Origin: Acidobacteriota bacterium
Lineage (GTDB): Bacteria; Acidobacteriota; Terriglobia; Acidiferrales; UBA7541
Length of the DNA: 8,015 nt
Reading direction: 5' to 3'
NCBI GenBank assembly: GCA_028876695.1
Contig: JAGWRH010000386.1
Span: 1-8,015 of the forward strand
Shown: in pieces, positions 5,418 to 8,015 of the stretch
How positions within the stretch are numbered: position 1 is the stretch's first letter
Layout of the letters: every line of letters begins with the position of its first letter
Translations under genes and position numbers: made by a program
The notes under the pieces: model-generated
Told to the model about the DNA's origin: nothing
Seen by the model: the letters and a program-made list of their open reading frames with translations, nothing else
The model's database searches: none

Positions 5418-6323
5418 CTAGCCCGTCGTGGGCTTGGTCGCAGGGCGTTTCGGGACTCGCCGCCGCGGATACCTGCCGAGCGCCCAATTCAAACGAACTC
5501 TAAACAGGTCGCGCAGCATTCGCACACTGTCGTGCAAGACGTGCACCTTCGTCCCGGCGTCATGCGACCAGCGGACGGGAACCTCGGACACGCGAAGTCC
5601 GTGACGCTTCGCTAAAAACAAAATTTCCGGATCAAATCCAAACCCGGCAATGCGCTGTTGCTCGAAGATGATCCGGCACTCCGGCATTCGGAATGCCTTG
5701 AAGCCGCACTGCGTGTCTTCGATGGGAAGTCCGGTAACCAGGCGAACAAAGCGATTGAAGATGATGCCCGCCACTTCGCGAAACCGCGATTGATGCACGT
5801 CAATCAGGGAACGGTCGAGGGCGCGCGAGCCGATGGCGACATCGTTTCCATCGGCGATCGCGCCGAGCAATCGCGCGGACTCCTCAATCGGCGAGGAGAG
5901 ATCGGCGTCCGTGAACACGGCGATCTGGCCGCGCGCTTCGAGCATGCCGCGGTGGACGCTGTAGCCCTTTCCCCGATTGCGTTGCTTCGAGAGCACGCGC
6001 AGGCATGGGATCGTCCGGGCGTATTCCTGCGCCAGGCGCGCCGTGCCGTCGGACGAGCCGTCGTCAACAAGGATAATCTCGAGCAAAGCCGCCGTTCGCG
6101 GCCGAGTAACGCGCGGTGTTTCGGTCTGGCCGCCCGAGGCCTGCGGCGCGCCTGCGGTGACCGGTGTGCTGGTTAACGCGGTTACTTGCCCGGAGCCCTC
6201 CCGGGGCGGGTTTGGAGGCCGCCCTACAAAGTATTCGCAGATCCGCGCGAGCGTGGCTCCGAGGCGCTTCTCTTCGTTGAACGCGGGAATCACTATAGAA
6301 AGCTCGAGCGCCGGTTCGTTCAT
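5418..6323 (-). CDS. GT2 glycosyltransferase, dolichyl-phosphate beta-glucosyltransferase-like
   Basis: A 301-residue enzyme of the DPM/ALG5-like branch of GT2, predicted to move a hexose from a nucleotide sugar to polyprenyl phosphate at the cytoplasmic face. Motifs in order: SIVIPAFNEEKRLG (9-22), ILVDDGSSDGT (84-94), QRNRGKGYSVHRGML (114-128), the metal-binding TDADLSSP (138-145, D139 and D141), AIGSRAL (163-169), the family signature DTQCGFKAF (203-211), then FGFDPEILFLA and the EVPVRW segment. Between the first and second motif (about 33-78) lies a Pro/Thr/Gly-rich insertion absent from typical homologues. No membrane segment is evident at the C-terminus, which ends in a basic tail. ATG 6323 is preferred over GTG 6386 because the family N-terminus begins there, though neither has a good ribosome binding site. 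It could supply the lipid-linked sugar on the kind of carrier made by UppS. Confidence 0.88.
   Translation of the reverse strand: MNEPALELSIVIPAFNEEKRLGATLARICEYFVGRPPNPPREGSGQVTALTSTPVTAGAPQASGGQTETPRVTRPRTAALLEIILVDDGSSDGTARLAQEYARTIPCLRVLSKQRNRGKGYSVHRGMLEARGQIAVFTDADLSSPIEESARLLGAIADGNDVAIGSRALDRSLIDVHQSRFREVAGIIFNRFVRLVTGLPIEDTQCGFKAFRMPECRIIFEQQRIAGFGFDPEILFLAKRHGLRVSEVPVRWSHDAGTKVHVLHDSVRMLRDLFRVRLNWALGRYPRRRVPKRPATKPTTG
6090..6227. repeat. REP-like palindromic sequence inserted in frame in the glycosyltransferase
   Basis: This ~138-base stretch encodes the extra residues 33-78 of the GT2 enzyme. Its right part holds GGGCGG (6204-6209), a 9-base loop and CCGCCC (6219-6224), next to a second GC-rich partial palindrome (GCCCTCCCGGGGCG, from 6195). 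Intergenic palindromic repeats often contain such a stem beside a TAGGGCGG-type edge. Ends are estimated from the protein, not from direct repeats, which I did not find. Confidence 0.4.
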
Positions 6324-6721
6324 CGCGACGAGATTACAAGTGGAGATCGGTTTCGAGCTGTCGAGGCAACCAGAGAGCGCAAACACGCCTCGAAATGGCG
6401 ATCGGCCCCGGAACGCGGTTCGCTCTCAACTTTGGAAGGAACACGCCGCGGTTCGTTGGGAGGCCCACTTCGCATCGTTGAGCCAGCGTGAACGGTATAA
6501 AACGACTGACCATTGCATGTGGCACGCTATCACAACGCGAGCCGTTTGGCGCCGCCAAAACGCCTGCTTGCCCGACCCGTGCCGAACTCTTTTCGGTCGG
6601 CCGCAATGCGGTTATCGAAGGCGCGGGCGCGAATTGCAACCGGCGTGCGCGTTCGTTAGGATACAAGCAGCCGGCGAAACCCGCACTTAGCAACACTCGT
6701 CAAAGGAAATCAGGAGAGATC
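6324..6721. other. 398-base divergent intergenic region
   Basis: This region separates the divergent glycosyltransferase and DUF2059 genes. Open frames cross it but none has a ribosome binding site with a protein-like product. The DUF2059 promoter candidate is at 6634-6662. For the glycosyltransferase I see only a TGTAAT (6333-6338, minus strand) without a matching -35. The rest shows no recognisable element. Confidence 0.5.
6634..6662 (+). promoter_or_regulatory. Candidate promoter of the DUF2059 gene
   Basis: TTGCAA (6634-6639), a 17-base spacer and TAGGAT (6657-6662). Initiation near 6669 gives a leader of about 53 bases ending in the ribosome binding site AGGAGAG (6712-6718). It has the same TTGCAA-17 layout as the candidate at 4505-4533. 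Confidence 0.45.
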
Positions 6722-7402
6722 ATGAAATTGAGAATTTGGGTCATCGCAGCAGCATTGTGCATCGGCGGGTCTGCCCTCGCGCAAGCCCCGGCTCCGAATC
6801 TGCCGCAGGCTCCGGCGGCGCATCGCCAATCCGAAACGAGCACGCCGCCCGCGAAGGCACCGGCTGCGACGCCGGCATCGCCTGCCGCGACACTCGATCC
6901 GGCAAAGGAAGCGGCGATCCGCCATTTGATGGACATCACCCAAAGCTCCAAGCTGGGCGATAACATGGCCGAGTATATCTCCGGCCAGGTGCGCCGCTAC
7001 ATGAGCCAGTCGATGGACCCCAACACGCTGCCGAAATTCATGGACACGTTCAACCAGAGGTTCGCCGTCAGCGCTCCTTCCAAGAACGTGACCGACGCGA
7101 TGGTCCCGGTTTATGATCGCGCATTCAGCAAGGATGAGATCGACGGACTGGTGCGTTTCTACGAATCGCCGCTCGGGCAGCACGTGGTCAAAGTGCTGCC
7201 GCAGGTACTCGAGGAGTCGCAAAACGCCGCGGAGAAAATGGACCAGGATGCGGCGCTTAACGTGCTGCGCGACATGTCCGCCGAATATCCGCAGCTGAAG
7301 AACATCCTGCCGGGACCGAGCCAACAGCAACCTGCACAACAGGAAGGCGGCGCGCCGCAGCCGCAAAAGCAGACTGCGCCCGTGCCTGCGCCGCAGAAGT
7401 AG
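6722..7402 (+). CDS. Secreted DUF2059 domain protein
   Basis: A 226-residue protein with a clear Sec signal peptide (MKLRIW, core to 17, cleavage after ALA at 18-20). A Pro/Ala-rich linker (21-57) precedes a helical DUF2059 domain at about 58-200, whose hallmark YDRAFSKDEIDGLVRFYESP, followed by LGQHVVKVLP, is well preserved. The C-terminus (about 200-226) is Pro/Gln-rich and probably disordered. DUF2059 proteins are periplasmic and of unknown biochemical function. ATG 6722 is supported by AGGAGAG 3 bases upstream of it (6712-6718) and by the signal peptide; the frame is open further upstream but that part is not protein-like. The gene converges on tamB with 70 bases between stops, so shared function is possible but not shown. 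Confidence 0.85.
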   Translation: MKLRIWVIAAALCIGGSALAQAPAPNLPQAPAAHRQSETSTPPAKAPAATPASPAATLDPAKEAAIRHLMDITQSSKLGDNMAEYISGQVRRYMSQSMDPNTLPKFMDTFNQRFAVSAPSKNVTDAMVPVYDRAFSKDEIDGLVRFYESPLGQHVVKVLPQVLEESQNAAEKMDQDAALNVLRDMSAEYPQLKNILPGPSQQQPAQQEGGAPQPQKQTAPVPAPQK

Positions 7403-7410
7403 CGGCGCGA

Positions 7411-7469
7411 GAGGCGCATCGCCTCATGCACGAAGAGGCGCAGAGAGGCCGATCCTTGATTCGGCGGCC
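7411..7469. terminator. Weak hairpins between convergent DUF2059 and tamB genes
   Basis: GAGGCG-CAT-CGCCTC (7411-7425, 6-bp stem) and GCCGA/TCGGC (7448-7465, 5-bp stem, 8-base loop) lie between the two stop codons. Neither has a T-tract. They are the only candidates for ending the two convergent transcripts. Confidence 0.3.
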
Positions 7470-7472
7470 GTG

Positions 7473-8015
7473 TTACTTGAAGTGCCGCACCCACTTGATA
7501 TCGAAGCCGTAGGTGCCGTTGATATCGCGCAGAAACTGCACCGAGACGTCTCTCTTCACCGCGTATTCGATCTGAATCAACTGATACTGGTTCGTGGTCG
7601 CGGCGTTCGTCGAATAGGTGATCGTTAGGCCGCGCGCCACCTGCTCGACGATGGTCACGCGAGCCGCGGCGTTCGATTCGGTGGTCGTTTCCGCGGCGAA
7701 GGGATCGACGCGGAACTGGCTGATGCCGAAGAGATGCTCGATACGCCCGCCGATCCCGCTGGTGACCGCCTCGGAAAGCAGCGCCGTGGCGCCGTAGTTT
7801 TGCGACGCGCCGGGCTGCGATTGCAGAGCCGTGCCTTGACCGGGCGTGCCCAGCGCCAGCAGTGCCACGATATCCGAATCGGGCAGCGGAGGATCGGAGC
7901 GGTAGTTCATTGCCAGCCGGTCGGCCGGGCCGGAGAAATCGATGGTCACCTGATACTGGCTGATGGACGAAGTCAGTTCCACGTCGAGAACCGGATCGAG
8001 CCGGAATGGGTTGGC
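7473..8015 (-). CDS. tamB: TamB-type translocation/assembly module (DUF490), C-terminal part
   Basis: The frame is open to the window edge, so this is the last 180 residues of a much larger protein (TamB family members usually exceed 1000). It starts within the C-terminal domain: NPFRLDPVLDVELTSSISQY, then a beta-rich segment VTIDFSGPADRLAMNY, the family hallmark SDPPLPDSDIVALLALG, and a closing series of beta strands ending YGFDIKWVRHFK with an aromatic terminus suited to contact the outer-membrane partner. TamB spans the periplasm as a hydrophobic beta-groove, working with TamA or BamA in outer-membrane protein assembly and phospholipid transport. The apparent internal start at 7982 is a GTG valine, not a real start. 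Its operon partners lie outside. Confidence 0.88.
   Translation of the reverse strand, partial: ANPFRLDPVLDVELTSSISQYQVTIDFSGPADRLAMNYRSDPPLPDSDIVALLALGTPGQGTALQSQPGASQNYGATALLSEAVTSGIGGRIEHLFGISQFRVDPFAAETTTESNAAARVTIVEQVARGLTITYSTNAATTNQYQLIQIEYAVKRDVSVQFLRDINGTYGFDIKWVRHFK

Noticed and set aside
6478..6501. TTGAGC and TATAAA as a promoter toward DUF2059
   Set aside because: The spacer is only 12 bases and a better-spaced pair exists at 6634-6662.

Overview
The window looks like an ordinary chromosomal stretch of a GC-rich Gram-negative bacterium, most likely an acidobacterium. Three things suggest this: the quinoprotein alcohol dehydrogenase tail, a short secreted carboxypeptidase-regulatory-like protein of a kind common in Acidobacteriota, and TamB, which implies an outer membrane. 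The taxonomic call is inference from protein style, since no rRNA or marker gene is present.

Layout, left to right. At 3-665 (+) is the C-terminal part of a PQQ-dependent dehydrogenase. Converging on it is a minus-strand pair: a LysW-like zinc-ribbon protein with a very acidic tail (1128-1376), followed by the secreted beta-sandwich protein (717-1091). A Nudix hydrolase (1464-1928, +) diverges from that pair. A minus-strand run reading 4465 to 1945 then encodes a six-TM membrane protein, an overlapping winged-helix regulator, a short ORF that looks frameshifted, a cis-prenyltransferase (uppS) and a three-TM membrane protein. A secreted DinB-like protein (4731-5276, +) diverges from this run. 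It converges on a dolichyl-phosphate-glucosyltransferase-like GT2 enzyme (5418-6323, -), with a strong 12-bp hairpin between them. A secreted DUF2059 protein (6722-7402, +) converges on the C-terminus of TamB (7473-8015, -), which runs off the window.

Several genes share an envelope theme: UppS makes the polyprenyl carrier lipid, the GT2 enzyme probably charges a polyprenyl phosphate with sugar, TamB serves outer-membrane assembly or lipid transport, and several products are secreted or membrane-bound. Only the minus-strand run 4465-1945 looks like a single transcription unit.

The most interesting signals are: a perfect palindromic operator candidate (ACTTTG-N5-CAAAGT) between the membrane-protein/regulator pair and the DinB-like gene; a roughly 46-residue in-frame insertion in the glycosyltransferase whose DNA carries REP-like inverted repeats; the acidic LysW-like protein with no visible modification enzymes; the apparent frameshift just upstream of uppS; and the non-canonical UppS signature. 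I see no phage, transposase, CRISPR array, tRNA or rRNA, and no clearly new multi-gene system.
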